DNA from: Lewinellaceae bacterium
GTDB lineage: Bacteria; Bacteroidota; Bacteroidia; Chitinophagales; Saprospiraceae
Direction: 5' to 3'
NCBI GenBank assembly: GCA_020636325.1
Contig: JACJYC010000023.1
Location: forward strand, 1-64,000
DNA length: 64,000 nucleotides
In this document: in pieces, positions 53,846 to 63,098 of the stretch
How the letters are laid out: every line of letters starts with the position of its first letter
Numbering within the stretch: the first letter of the stretch is position 1
The notes under the pieces: generated by a model
Seen by the model: the letters and a program-made list of their open reading frames with translations, nothing else
The model's database searches: none
Told to the model about the DNA's origin: nothing
Position numbers and translations under genes: made by a program

Positions 53846-55183
53846 ATGAAAAAGTGGACATATTTTGTATTGCTGGCCATGTTGGTATATGCATGCGCAC
53901 AGGAAGACGCCTTCTCACCGCTGGATGAAAACCTGACGGATCGGCTGGAACGGCTTGCACCGAACGGCTCGCTGGAAGACTTTGTATTGCCGTCCTCCGG
54001 CGATTTTGCCAAGATCCCGCAGGGCAAGGGCAACCCGCTGACCAGGGAAAAAGTAAACCTGGGCAAGATGCTGTTTTTTGAAACGGGCCTCGGCCGCGAT
54101 GCCCGGCATGCCACCGGGATGGGGACCTTCTCCTGCGGCACCTGCCATATACCTTCTTCCGGCTTCATGCCTGGCCGCACCCAGGGTATTGCCGACGGCG
54201 GCGCCGGCTACGGCGATAACGGCGAAATGCGGGACGCCATCTCCGAATACGCTGAGAACGAACTCGATGTGCAGGGCGCGCGCCCCATCAGCCTGGTCAA
54301 CGTGGCTTATGTGACCAATTCGACCTGGAGCGGCAAATTCGGCGCCGGCTATGTCAACGCCGATACCAAAGCGGTCTGGGGCGAGGATGACCCGTCTACG
54401 GAAATCAACAAATTGGGCTATGACGGCCTCGAAAGCCAGAATGTGGAAGGCCTGAAGATACACCGCATGGTCATCGATGATTATGTGCTGGATACGCTGG
54501 GCTATCGCAATTACTTCGATCAGGCCTTTTCGGCCTGGCCGCAGGAAGAACGCTATTCCCTGCTGGCCGCCAGCTTCGCCATATCCGCCTATATCCGCAC
54601 CATTGTCAGCGACCAGGCGCCCTTCCAGAAATGGCTCCGCGGAGACCTGGAGGCGATCTCGGACCGCGAAAAGCGCGGCGCGATCCTGTTCTTCGGCAAG
54701 GCCGGTTGCTACCGTTGTCACAAAAGCGCTTCCCTGAACTCGATGGAATTCCAGGCGCTGGGCGTGCGCGACCTCTATGAGTCGGGCGTAGCGTACAATA
54801 CCGGTCCGGACGACCTTCGCAACCTGGGCAGAGGCGGCTTTACGGGCAAAACCGAGGATATGTACAAATTCAAGGTGCCCGGCCTGTACAATATGGCTGA
54901 TTCGCCGTTCTATTTCCACGGCAGCTCGCGGCACTCCCTGCGGTCGGTAGTGGAATATTTCAACAAGGGCATACCGGAAAATACCAATGTTCCGCCGGCA
55001 CAGATCTCGGCCTTCTTCCATCCCCTCAACCTCACCGACGAGGAAATGGACGACCTGACGGAATTCCTCAGCAAGAGCCTGCGCGATCCGAACCTCGAAA
55101 GATATATGCCTGAACGCGTACTGTCAGGCAATTGCTTCCCCAACAACGATCCGGCCTCAAGGCATGATCTGGGCTGCAATTGA
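53846..55183 (+). CDS. di-heme cytochrome c peroxidase/MauG family lipoprotein
   Basis: 445 residues. A lipoprotein signal ends at C17 (VYACAQ). Two heme-attachment motifs are visible: CGTCH at residues 97-101 and CYRCH at 288-292. 'NPLTREKVNLGKMLFFETGLGRD' is the usual family opening and 'FKVPGLYNMADSPFYFHGSSRHSLRSVVEYFNKG' the C-terminal block. It reduces peroxide or oxidises a partner in the periplasm with electrons from cytochrome c. It is a single gene with a consensus promoter and terminator. Confidence 0.94.
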   Translation: MKKWTYFVLLAMLVYACAQEDAFSPLDENLTDRLERLAPNGSLEDFVLPSSGDFAKIPQGKGNPLTREKVNLGKMLFFETGLGRDARHATGMGTFSCGTCHIPSSGFMPGRTQGIADGGAGYGDNGEMRDAISEYAENELDVQGARPISLVNVAYVTNSTWSGKFGAGYVNADTKAVWGEDDPSTEINKLGYDGLESQNVEGLKIHRMVIDDYVLDTLGYRNYFDQAFSAWPQEERYSLLAASFAISAYIRTIVSDQAPFQKWLRGDLEAISDREKRGAILFFGKAGCYRCHKSASLNSMEFQALGVRDLYESGVAYNTGPDDLRNLGRGGFTGKTEDMYKFKVPGLYNMADSPFYFHGSSRHSLRSVVEYFNKGIPENTNVPPAQISAFFHPLNLTDEEMDDLTEFLSKSLRDPNLERYMPERVLSGNCFPNNDPASRHDLGCN

Positions 55184-55247
55184 CCGCTTTTGGATCAATA
55201 CAAACTCAGGATATCTACCCACTCACATAAACGCACTATTTACCCCT

Positions 55248-55294
55248 GGGCCGGCAGCCGCTCCAGCCTCCTCTAGGCAGCCGGCCCTTCTTTT
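55248..55294 (+). terminator. terminator after the di-heme peroxidase
   Basis: GGGCCGGC pairs with GCCGGCCC (8 bp, extended by an imperfect inner stem), followed by TTCTTTT. It lies 65 nt after the stop codon. Confidence 0.75.
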
Positions 55295-55352
55295 ATCTTC
55301 GCGCCTTTTCCGGAAGTTCGGTTTATTCTTGCCTATGCCGTTCAACTAATTG

Positions 55353-55360
55353 TATATTTG
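55353..55360 (+). promoter_or_regulatory. putative -7 box (TATATTTG)
   Basis: TATATTTG matches TAnnTTTG and lies 28 nt before the ATG at 55389, after the upstream terminator. No -33 TTTG is seen. Confidence 0.5.
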
Positions 55361-55388
55361 CACCCTGAAGGATCCTTTTTACCGCAGG

Positions 55389-55793
55389 ATGGAAGAAGCA
55401 AAGACCCGCCTTGAAGATTGGGAACTGGAGTTTGCCTGGTTGCGCGTACGCCACCTGGTCAGGGATATCTTCCGTCGCGAAGACCTGCCCGACCTGAATG
55501 CCGTTCTGTTTCTGATCGGGATCCAGGAGTTGGGTAAAACGCCCGGGCCTTTTTCTAAAGAAGAAAAACAGGACCTGATGCATATCGCCGTTTGCCGCTT
55601 GCTGAGTGATGACGGGTACTTCCGTTTCTCAGGCAGGGATGCCGACGGCTGGCCGCATTGGGAACCGCTCAAGCCTTTTACGGTTCAGGGCGTGAAACAC
55701 CAGGAACGCCTGTTGCAAGAACAGGTGATCCGGTATTTCGGAGAAATGGATGAAGAACTCGCACCTTATCTGGATCGTTTCAAGACCAATTAA
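55389..55793 (+). CDS. conserved hypothetical protein, 134 aa
   Basis: The ATG at 55389 is preferred to a TTG at 55350, which falls inside the -7 box. It is a soluble, helical, charged protein ('LEDWELEFAWLRVRHLVRDIF', 'LPDLNAVLFLIGIQELG', 'FSKEEKQDLMHIAVCRLLSDDGYF'). I do not recognise a named family, though the pattern suggests a conserved Bacteroidota protein. It is 10 nt upstream of a cyclophilin gene and probably shares its transcript. Confidence 0.75.
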   Translation: MEEAKTRLEDWELEFAWLRVRHLVRDIFRREDLPDLNAVLFLIGIQELGKTPGPFSKEEKQDLMHIAVCRLLSDDGYFRFSGRDADGWPHWEPLKPFTVQGVKHQERLLQEQVIRYFGEMDEELAPYLDRFKTN

Positions 55794-55803
55794 AATCTGA
55801 ATC

Positions 55804-56445
55804 ATGAATATGCGCAATTCATTGCTGATGTTTGTCCTGCTCGCAGGGGTTTCCGCTTGTCAGAAAGACGACGCCACCTACGCTGAGATCTCTACGGATT
55901 TCGGCAATATCAAGGTCATGCTGTACAACAGTACGCCCAAGCACCGCGATAATTTCATCAAATTGGCGAAAGAGGGCTTTTATGACGGCCTGCTTTTCCA
56001 CCGGGTCATGAGCAACTTCATGGCGCAAGGCGGCGATCCGGACTCCAGGAACGCTCCCGCCGACCAACCCCTGGGCATGGGCGGCCCCGGTTATGAGATT
56101 GAGGCCGAGATCGGCGCTCCGCACATTCGCGGCGCCCTGGCAGCCGCACGGCGCAACAACCCGCAAAAGCAATCGTCAGGCTCCCAGTTCTATATCGTTC
56201 AGGGCCAACCTATCGACGATGCGTACCTCAATAATATCGAGGCGCAAAAGCAGATCAAATACAACGATGCCCAGCGCCAGCTGTACAAGGAATTGGGCGG
56301 TACGCCGTTCCTCGATAACGACTATACCGTATTCGGGGAAGTCGTCGAGGGAATGGACGTTGTCGACAAGATCTGTTCGCAGCCCACCGGCCCCAACGAC
56401 CGGCCTTTGCAGGATATCAAAATGACGGTCCGGATCTTGAACTGA
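55804..56445 (+). CDS. lipoprotein peptidyl-prolyl isomerase, cyclophilin type
   Basis: 213 residues with a lipoprotein signal and C19 (GVSAC). The cyclophilin core is intact: 'FHRVMSNFMAQGGDP' with the catalytic Arg and Phe, and 'SGSQFYIVQG'. A helical insert of about 25 residues follows the QFYIV strand. It assists protein folding in the periplasm. A terminator follows, then a second cyclophilin. Confidence 0.93.
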   Translation: MNMRNSLLMFVLLAGVSACQKDDATYAEISTDFGNIKVMLYNSTPKHRDNFIKLAKEGFYDGLLFHRVMSNFMAQGGDPDSRNAPADQPLGMGGPGYEIEAEIGAPHIRGALAAARRNNPQKQSSGSQFYIVQGQPIDDAYLNNIEAQKQIKYNDAQRQLYKELGGTPFLDNDYTVFGEVVEGMDVVDKICSQPTGPNDRPLQDIKMTVRILN

Positions 56446-56450
56446 CCGGT

Positions 56451-56478
56451 ACGGGGCAATATCGGCCCCGTTTTTTTT
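56451..56478 (+). terminator. rho-independent terminator between the two cyclophilin genes
   Basis: ACGGGGC pairs with GCCCCGT over a 7-nt loop, followed directly by eight T. It begins 5 nt after the stop codon. Confidence 0.92.
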
Positions 56479-56510
56479 AATGAATGTCAACAGACGCTAA
56501 TTTGAGATCA

Positions 56511-57401
56511 ATGAACTTAAAAACGCTCTTGCTCGCCGGTTCGGCCGCTGTCCTGCTGTCGGCATGCGGCAAACCTGTAGCCCAGTTTTCCTACGACGGC
56601 GAGCTCCGCGCCGCTTCCGGAGTCCGGTTCGCCAACGCTTCTCATGAGGCTGAATCCTATGAATGGGATTTCGGCGACGGCAACACATCGCAAGAGGCCA
56701 ATCCCGAACATCGCTACCATGCTTCCGGTGAATACACCGTTCGGCTCAAAGCCGTTAACGCCAAGGGCAAAACCCGCACCCACGAAGAAAAACTCCATAT
56801 CGGCTCTCCGAAGCATTGCCTGGTTGAGCTGATCACGCCTTACGGCAATATGCTCATCCAGCTGTATGACGCCACTCCGCAACACCAGGACAACTTTACC
56901 AAACTGGTCGAACAGGGCTATTTCGACAGCCTGTTGTTCCACCGGGTCATCAACGGGTTCATGATCCAGGGCGGCGATCCGAAATCCAAAGGATCAAAAG
57001 CCGGCGAACCGCTGGGCTCCGGCGGCCCCGGTTATACCATCCCCGCTGAATTCGCGGATACCCTCATTCATGTCAAAGGGGCCCTCGCCGCAGCGCGCAC
57101 GGGCGACCAGGTCAACCCCCAGAAGCGTTCATCCGGCTCTCAGTTCTATATCGTTCAGGGAAGACCTCAGACTGCGGAAGAACTGGACCGCTTTGAAGCC
57201 CGCAAAGGGTTCCGGTACAGCACGGAGCAGCGCAAAGCGTATATGGACAAAGGCGGCACGCCGCAGCTCGACCGGGAGTACACCGTTTTCGGGCAGGTGA
57301 TCGAAGGGTTGGACGTGATTGACAAGATCGCCGCCGTACCGACCGACGGCCGCGACAGGCCCCGGACGGACGTCCCGATGAAGATTATTTTAATTAAATA
57401 A
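56511..57401 (+). CDS. PKD-domain/cyclophilin fusion lipoprotein
   Basis: The start is taken at ATG 56511, which gives a lipoprotein signal with C19 (LLSAC); a longer frame starts at 56484. Residues about 25-100 form a PKD beta-sandwich with the signature WDFGDGNTS and 'YTVRLKAVNAKG'. Residues about 110-296 are a cyclophilin PPIase ('FHRVINGFMIQGGDP', 'SGSQFYIVQG'). It is paralogous to its neighbour in the isomerase part. The PKD domain may bind glycan, peptidoglycan or protein and place the isomerase near a surface substrate. Confidence 0.9.
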   Translation: MNLKTLLLAGSAAVLLSACGKPVAQFSYDGELRAASGVRFANASHEAESYEWDFGDGNTSQEANPEHRYHASGEYTVRLKAVNAKGKTRTHEEKLHIGSPKHCLVELITPYGNMLIQLYDATPQHQDNFTKLVEQGYFDSLLFHRVINGFMIQGGDPKSKGSKAGEPLGSGGPGYTIPAEFADTLIHVKGALAAARTGDQVNPQKRSSGSQFYIVQGRPQTAEELDRFEARKGFRYSTEQRKAYMDKGGTPQLDREYTVFGQVIEGLDVIDKIAAVPTDGRDRPRTDVPMKIILIK

Positions 57402-57406
57402 CCCAT

Positions 57407-58171
57407 ATGGCTTCTGATCATCATGTACTGGGGATCGATGTCGGCGGTTCCGGCATCAAAGGCGGCATTATCGATGTGCAATCCGGCCAGATGCTCACCG
57501 ACCGGCTCCGCCTGGAGACGCCCAAGCCGGCAACGCCCGCCGCAGTGGCCGATACCTTTGCAGCGCTCGTCAAAATGCACAACTGGGATGGATTGATCGG
57601 GTCCGGATTCCCCGCTATTGTCAAGAACGGCGTAGCCCGCTCAGCAGCCAACATCGATAAATCGTGGGTCGGGGTCAATGTGGAAAAGCTGTTTTCCGAA
57701 GTCAGCGGTCTGCCGGTCAAGGTGGTGAATGATGCCGACGCCGCCGGGATCGCCGCCATGACCTTCGGCGCGGGCAAGGGCCATGACGGCGTAGTCCTCA
57801 TCCTGACCATCGGCACCGGTATCGGCTCGGCCCTGTTCACGGACGGCATCCTGACGCCCAATACCGAATTCGGCCACCTGTTCTTTTATGAAGATATCGC
57901 CGAGAAATACGTTTCGGACAGCGCCCGCAAAAGGGATAACCTTTCCTGGAACGATTGGGGTATGCGCTTTGACAAATTCCTGCACCACCTGGGGCGCCTT
58001 TTCTCACCCGATCTGGTCATCCTGAGCGGCGGCGCCAGCAAACAATTCGACAGCTATAAGGACCTTTTTACCGTGGATTTTGAAGTGGTGCCTTCCATGA
58101 TGCTCAACCACGCGGGATCGATCGGAGCGGCCTATTATGCGTGGCAATCGGTTCATTCTAAATCGATATGA
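57407..58171 (+). CDS. ppgK: ROK-family glucokinase, polyphosphate glucokinase-like
   Basis: 254 residues. 'GIDVGGSGIKGGIID' is the ATP/polyphosphate-binding phosphate loop, 'VVNDADAAGIAAMTFGAGKG' the sugar site with catalytic Asp, and 'TIGTGIGSALF' the second phosphate motif. The short length and lack of the usual ROK zinc motif place it with polyphosphate glucokinases. It phosphorylates glucose. It lies 5 nt after the PKD-cyclophilin gene. Confidence 0.88.
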   Translation: MASDHHVLGIDVGGSGIKGGIIDVQSGQMLTDRLRLETPKPATPAAVADTFAALVKMHNWDGLIGSGFPAIVKNGVARSAANIDKSWVGVNVEKLFSEVSGLPVKVVNDADAAGIAAMTFGAGKGHDGVVLILTIGTGIGSALFTDGILTPNTEFGHLFFYEDIAEKYVSDSARKRDNLSWNDWGMRFDKFLHHLGRLFSPDLVILSGGASKQFDSYKDLFTVDFEVVPSMMLNHAGSIGAAYYAWQSVHSKSI

Positions 58172-58207
58172 TAGTGGTCGTCGTGGCGAATCCGGGCCAC
58201 ATATGAC

Positions 58208-59701
58208 CTAAAATTTGAAGTAATTCCGGATTCTTGATCGCTCCCGTATAAATACCCAATACGCCAGCCCTGCCAAAACGACCGTATTCAACGCCAGCCG
58301 GATGATCAGCGCTTCGGGAAATTGCACCCGCAACCAATCGCTGCCCTGCCAGATCACTATGCCGACCGCCAGGTAGAGCGCCATGGTTTTCAGGTCGTAC
58401 GGTACGTCGTAAAAGCGCTTTCCGGTGAAGTAACAGGCCAATGCCATCGTCGCATAACAGATCAGGGTGGTCCAGGCCGACCCGTAGTACCCGAATATCG
58501 GGATCCACCAGATGTTCAACCCGATGGTGATCAGCGCGCCGCCAATGGAAATATAGGCGCCCCAGCGGGTCTTGTCCGTAACCTTGTACCAGACGCTGAA
58601 ATTGTAATACATGCCCAGGAATACATTGGCCAGGGTCAGGATCGGCACTACGCCAAGCCCGACCCAGTAATCGGGTCCGATGAAATATTTTACCGCATCG
58701 ATATACAGCACGATAAAAAGAAAGGCGGCCATGCCCGCGATCAGGAAGAACCGGGCCACATCGGCGTACAATTTTTGCACGCCCAGGGTATTCTTCTGTT
58801 TGAAAAAGAAGGGTTCAGCCCCGTACCGGAAGGCCTGGGTGAACAAGCTGATCAGCATGGCGAGCTTGTAGTTGGCGCCGTAGATCCCCAACTGGGCCTG
58901 GTTTTCGTCCGATGTGCCGGGCAAGAACCAGATCATGATCTTCCGGTCCAGCGTCTCGTTGATGACGTACGAGAACCCCACAATGACCAGCGGAGCGGCG
59001 TACAGGGCCATCCTGCGCCATAGGGCCCGGTCGAATTGCCATTGCAGGCGGAAAAAGATCGGGGAAAGCAGCAAAAGCGCAACCAGGCTGGCTACCACAT
59101 TGGACACAAAAATGTAACCGACGGAGAAATGCGGGTCGTACCAGCCGCTGACCAAACCGGCGCCCCAGGAAGTGGTTTGGAGCCAGGGGCAGATCAGCAG
59201 GAAAAACAGATTCAACCCCAGATTCACCCCGATGCTGATGAGCCGTATGGCGGCAAACCGGATAGGCCTGCTTTCAAGCCGGAGCCGGGCATAAGGGATT
59301 TCGCATAGGGCATCCAGCGTCAGGATCAACGCGCACATCCGCACCAGGGAGGCCTTGTCGGGGTACTGGAACAGGTCGGCCAGCCAGTCGGACAACAAAA
59401 ACAAGATGGCTCCGAAAACCAGGGAGGAGCCCACGATGGACCACAGCGCCGTATTAAAGCTCTTCTCCGCGCTGCCTTCATCCGCTTCCGACCCAAAACG
59501 GAAATAAGCCGTTTCCATGCGGTAGGTGAAAAACACCATGAGCAAGGCCGTGAAAGCGAACAGGTCGGTCGCGATCCCGTATTCGCCCGGGTTTGGCAAT
59601 ACCCGGGTATAGATGGGGGTCAGCAAAAAGTACAGCATCCGGCCCACTATGGAGCTTACGCCGTAAATCGCTGTTTCCTTGGCTAGTTTTCGAATGGACA
59701 T
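58208..59701 (-). CDS. polysaccharide flippase (Wzx/oligosaccharide exporter type)
   Basis: The ATG at 59701 (MSIRKLAKETAIYGVSS) is the conserved start; the frame to 59788 is extra. The 497-residue protein has about 14 membrane helices and the polysaccharide-biosynthesis C-terminal region ('YYNFSVWYKVTDKTRWGAYISIGGALITIGLNIWWIP'). It moves lipid-linked glycan across the inner membrane. No glycosyltransferase is adjacent. It is convergent with ppgK. Confidence 0.93.
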   Translation of the reverse strand: MSIRKLAKETAIYGVSSIVGRMLYFLLTPIYTRVLPNPGEYGIATDLFAFTALLMVFFTYRMETAYFRFGSEADEGSAEKSFNTALWSIVGSSLVFGAILFLLSDWLADLFQYPDKASLVRMCALILTLDALCEIPYARLRLESRPIRFAAIRLISIGVNLGLNLFFLLICPWLQTTSWGAGLVSGWYDPHFSVGYIFVSNVVASLVALLLLSPIFFRLQWQFDRALWRRMALYAAPLVIVGFSYVINETLDRKIMIWFLPGTSDENQAQLGIYGANYKLAMLISLFTQAFRYGAEPFFFKQKNTLGVQKLYADVARFFLIAGMAAFLFIVLYIDAVKYFIGPDYWVGLGVVPILTLANVFLGMYYNFSVWYKVTDKTRWGAYISIGGALITIGLNIWWIPIFGYYGSAWTTLICYATMALACYFTGKRFYDVPYDLKTMALYLAVGIVIWQGSDWLRVQFPEALIIRLALNTVVLAGLAYWVFIRERSRIRNYFKF

Positions 59702-59902
59702 CCGCGCGCAATTACACCGCAATTTTACGGTATTGTTTCCGTTTTTTCGCCATTCCCCGATAATTCGGCGCCGCTCTCCGGCCTGCATTCAACCCAAAAT
59801 CAGTTGCAGGCAAAATGCATATTGTGAAATATCTGTAAATTGCCGGCCATTATGAGAAAAACTGCAATTATCTAACGCACAAATACCGAATACTCCCCAA
59901 AC

Positions 59903-60982
59903 ATGATCAATGTCGCCTTACTCAAAAAAATTTGCGAAACGCCCGGAGCTCCCGGCTTTGAGCAGCGAATCAGGGAAGTCGTAATTGCGGAGGTAAAACC
60001 GCTGGTCGATGAACTCAGCGTGGACAATATGGGTAACGTCGTTGCCGTCAAACGCGGCCGTGAACGAAAACGGGTAATGGTTGCCGCCCATATGGACGAG
60101 ATCAGCTTCATCATTTCCCATATCGACGACGACGGCTTTCTGCGCTTCCTGCCCCTCGGCGGGTTTGATCCCAAAACCCTGACCTCCCAGCGGGTGATCG
60201 TCCATGGCCGGCGCGACCTGATCGGCGTCATGGGCAGCAAACCCATCCACCTGATGAAACCCGATGAACGCACCAAACAGGTGCCGATCCACGAGTATTT
60301 CATCGACCTGGGTATGAAAAAAGCCGAAGTTGAACAATGGGTGGCGGTAGGCGACCCTGTGACCCGGGAGCGCGAATTGATCGAAATGGGCGATTGCGTG
60401 AACAGCAAATCCCTCGACAACCGGGTGTCGGTTTTTATCCTCCTTGAAGTGCTGAGATCCCTGAAGGACAAAGAAGTCCCTTACGATATTTACGGCGTAT
60501 TCACCGTACAGGAAGAAGTGGGCCTGCGGGGCGCTGTTTCTTCAGCTCATCATATTGATCCGGATTTCGGATTCGGCCTTGATGTGACTATTGCCTTTGA
60601 TGTTCCCGGCGCACATTCACATGAAGCGGTCACCTTCCTGGGTAAAGGCGCAGCGATCAAGATCATGGACAGCTCCGTGATCAGCGATTATCGCATGGTG
60701 AGCTATCTCAAAAAAGTAGCGACCGAAGGCGGCATCAAGTGGCAGCCCGAGCTGTTGCCTGCCGGCGGTACCGATACGGCCGGCATCCAGCGCGCGGGGA
60801 AAAAAGGCGCCATCTCAGGCGCCATCTCCATTCCGCTCCGGCATATCCACCAGACCATCGAAATGGCCCACAAGGAGGATGTGCACCATTGCATCCGGCT
60901 CCTGGAAGCCGCCCTCACCAAACTGGATCAATACAATTGGTCGTTCGGATATTCCGGAGAGCATACTGCGGGGTATCTTTGA
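59903..60982 (+). CDS. M42 family metallopeptidase
   Basis: 359 residues. Metal ligands and catalytic residues are in 'VAAHMDEISFI', 'SLDNRVSVFILLE', 'VQEEVGLRGA' (general base Glu) and 'GLDVTIAFDVPG'; 'GGTDTAGI' and 'HQTIEMAH' complete the family set. Cuts residues from the N-termini of peptides, probably in the cytoplasm. It is convergent with the SDR gene across an inverted octamer array. Confidence 0.93.
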   Translation: MINVALLKKICETPGAPGFEQRIREVVIAEVKPLVDELSVDNMGNVVAVKRGRERKRVMVAAHMDEISFIISHIDDDGFLRFLPLGGFDPKTLTSQRVIVHGRRDLIGVMGSKPIHLMKPDERTKQVPIHEYFIDLGMKKAEVEQWVAVGDPVTRERELIEMGDCVNSKSLDNRVSVFILLEVLRSLKDKEVPYDIYGVFTVQEEVGLRGAVSSAHHIDPDFGFGLDVTIAFDVPGAHSHEAVTFLGKGAAIKIMDSSVISDYRMVSYLKKVATEGGIKWQPELLPAGGTDTAGIQRAGKKGAISGAISIPLRHIHQTIEMAHKEDVHHCIRLLEAALTKLDQYNWSFGYSGEHTAGYL

Positions 60983-60986
60983 CGAT

Positions 60987-61066
60987 GAGGAATCGAGGAA
61001 CTGAGGAACCGAGGAATCGATAGCCCTCAGTTCCTCAATTCCTCAGTTCCTCAGTTCCTCAATTCA
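60987..61066. repeat. inverted octamer array between convergent genes
   Basis: Four 8-mers of the type GAGGAA(T/C)C or GAGGAACT, an 8-nt spacer (GATAGCCC), then five 8-mers TCA(G/A)TTCC, the last diverged. The two arms are reverse complements in rotation, so the RNA can fold into a long AU/GC hairpin. The right arm includes the stop codon of the SDR gene. Confidence 0.92.
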
Positions 61067-61816
61067 AAAAGTAATCGCCTTACCCCCATCCACCGGGATC
61101 TCCGAACCCGTCAGGAAGCCGCTCTCTTCCGATGCCAGGAACAGGGCCGCCTGGGCCACATCCTCCGATTGACCGAAACGCTGTAGCGGAATTTTCGCCT
61201 GTACATCGGCGGCGAAGGCATTCAGCGCCGCTTCGTCCATGCCCATTTTGGAATAGATCGGGGTAGCGATCGGGCCGGGACTGACACTGTTGACCCGGAT
61301 CTTCCGGTCGGCCAGCTCAATGGCCAGCGTTTTGTTGAGCGAGAGCAATGCGCCCTTGGATGCCGAATAGGCCGACGTGTTGGCCAGCCCAGAATGAACC
61401 AGGATGGTCGTGTTCAGGATGATGGAGCCGCCTTCCGGGATCACCGGCAGCAGCTTCTGGACCGTGAAATAAGCGCCCCGGAAATTGATGTCCATGTTGG
61501 CGTTGAACAGTTCCTCTGAGGTTCCCTCAAACGGCGCAAACAAGCCTACGCCGGCGTTCACGAACAGGATATCCACTTTAGGAGCCAGTTTGGCAACCTC
61601 CCGATCCAGTTGATTGACGTCGGCCATATTGCCGGCATCCGAAACGAATCCGGAAGCGCCTTCACCGAGGTTGCGTACGGCTTCCCGGACGGCATCATCC
61701 CGCCTGCCCGTGATGATGACCCGGGCGCCTTCCTTCAGGAACAGTTGGGCGGTAGCAAAACCGATCCCGCTGTTGCCGCCGGTGATGACGGCAACCTTTC
61801 CATTTAATTTTCCCAT
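61064..61816 (-). CDS. short-chain dehydrogenase/reductase
   Basis: 250 residues. The NAD(P)-binding motif is TGGNSGIG near the N-terminus, NAG at about 88-91, the catalytic Tyr and Lys are in YSASK and 'VSPGPIATP' follows. 'ITGRR' after strand 2 suggests NADP. The substrate is unknown. The neighbouring AraC gene reads in the same direction toward it and may control it. Confidence 0.94.
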   Translation of the reverse strand: MGKLNGKVAVITGGNSGIGFATAQLFLKEGARVIITGRRDDAVREAVRNLGEGASGFVSDAGNMADVNQLDREVAKLAPKVDILFVNAGVGLFAPFEGTSEELFNANMDINFRGAYFTVQKLLPVIPEGGSIILNTTILVHSGLANTSAYSASKGALLSLNKTLAIELADRKIRVNSVSPGPIATPIYSKMGMDEAALNAFAADVQAKIPLQRFGQSEDVAQAALFLASEESGFLTGSEIPVDGGKAITF

Positions 61817-61928
61817 TTTTAACAGTGCTGTTTGTTACATATTTGAATTGTCGGGACAAAGATGCGCCCGCCTGGAAAGGAGAACTGTTCCAAAAAACCG
61901 AAACTGGTCAAAACCGGTCAAAAGCCGT

Positions 61929-62822
61929 TCAGACCAGCATTTCATTCCGTCTTTGGATCAGGAATTGCTTGGGCGGAATACCGTATTTCTTGTGGAATGC
62001 CTTGATGAAATGCGAGATATCGTCGTAGCCGGCTTCCATGGCGGTAGCGGTTACGGTGGTATGGTTTTGCGACAGGAGTTGATGGGCCAGTTCCAGGCGC
62101 CTGTCGATCAGCCATTGCTTGGGAGCAACGCCGAATTGCCGTTTGAAATCGCGCCGGAAGGTGGAAATGCTCCTGCCGGTCAGGTACGCATAGTCCTCTA
62201 CACTCAGGGATTTGTTGAAATTGGCGTTCATGAACGTCTTCAAGGTCCTTTTTTCCTTGTTCTTGAGGTTCAGCAGGGCGCCGTTGAAGCATTCTCCCTG
62301 TTCGGAAATGCTGATCAGGTGCAGCAATTCGAAGAGTTTGGACCGGGTGAGCTTGTGGTGCGAGTGGGACTTGTCCTTGTACAGGTGCAGCAGGTTCTCG
62401 GTGAACATGCGGATATGGTCCGTATAGTCGAGCAGGAGGTAGGGCACGCATTTTTGTTTCGGACTTTTTTCCTTGTGCTGCCGGTCCTGCAGGGATTGGA
62501 CGAATTCGTCGATGAGCGCCTCGTCAAAAAAGAAGACGATGGCTTCGAATGCGTCTTTTGAAGGCAAAATATCGGAGATCATGTACAATCCCTTCGGCAG
62601 GAATACCATCTGACCGGCGTTGACATGGGTCAGAAACTCATCGCCGCTGGCTACGCGCAGACGGCCGTTCAGCACCAGGGTCATGGCATGGGTGGAGACG
62701 TATCCTTCCTTTTGCACATCGACCTGGTAAAAAGCCTTGTGGATCACGCAGGAAAGCCCGTCGACCAGCACCTTTCCCACCTGGGGATTCTCGAAAAAAG
62801 ATTGCGGCAATATTTTCATCAT
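61929..62822 (-). CDS. AraC family transcriptional regulator
   Basis: The start is ATG 62822 (MMKILPQSFF), with 62834 possible. About 297 residues: an N-terminal cupin-like effector domain ('VLNGRLRVASGDEFLTHVNAGQMVFLPKGLYMI') and a C-terminal double helix-turn-helix ('LSVEDYAYLTGRSISTFRRDFKRQFG', 'ATAMEAGYDDISHFIKAFHKKYGIPP'). It is probably an activator of the SDR gene, 112 nt downstream on the same strand. Ligand unknown. Confidence 0.92.
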   Translation of the reverse strand: MMKILPQSFFENPQVGKVLVDGLSCVIHKAFYQVDVQKEGYVSTHAMTLVLNGRLRVASGDEFLTHVNAGQMVFLPKGLYMISDILPSKDAFEAIVFFFDEALIDEFVQSLQDRQHKEKSPKQKCVPYLLLDYTDHIRMFTENLLHLYKDKSHSHHKLTRSKLFELLHLISISEQGECFNGALLNLKNKEKRTLKTFMNANFNKSLSVEDYAYLTGRSISTFRRDFKRQFGVAPKQWLIDRRLELAHQLLSQNHTTVTATAMEAGYDDISHFIKAFHKKYGIPPKQFLIQRRNEMLV

Positions 62823-62892
62823 AGGACAAATCAAGTGCGATTCTCTTCAGAGAAGTGGTCGAAAGGAGCAAAAGTTGTGTTTTTCGGTCAAA

Positions 62893-63051
62893 TTATGGGA
62901 TTTTTCTGAAAGAACAGACGCCTGGTGTAGTCGTTGTGCAGATCGAAAAAAAAGAATCGCGAGCAAAGGCGACCAACAGGCCGAGAGTCAGGGTCAGGAC
63001 ATTGGCCCGGGTGAGCCATTTTTGCCAGAAGGAGAATTTGCGGTCAGCCAT
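62893..63051 (-). CDS. possible small membrane protein (52 aa)
   Basis: A frame from the ATG at 63051 gives a basic N-terminus (MADRKFSFWQKWLTR) and a hydrophobic helix of about 16 residues ('ANVLTLTLGLLVAFA'), then a Thr-rich tail. It lies between the AraC gene and the divergent propeller gene. No homologue is recognised; it may be chance. Confidence 0.3.
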   Translation of the reverse strand: MADRKFSFWQKWLTRANVLTLTLGLLVAFARDSFFSICTTTTPGVCSFRKIP

Positions 63052-63098
63052 TGAATCCTATATTTTCAGTACTTTTGGAAAGCCATATTTAATCAAAA

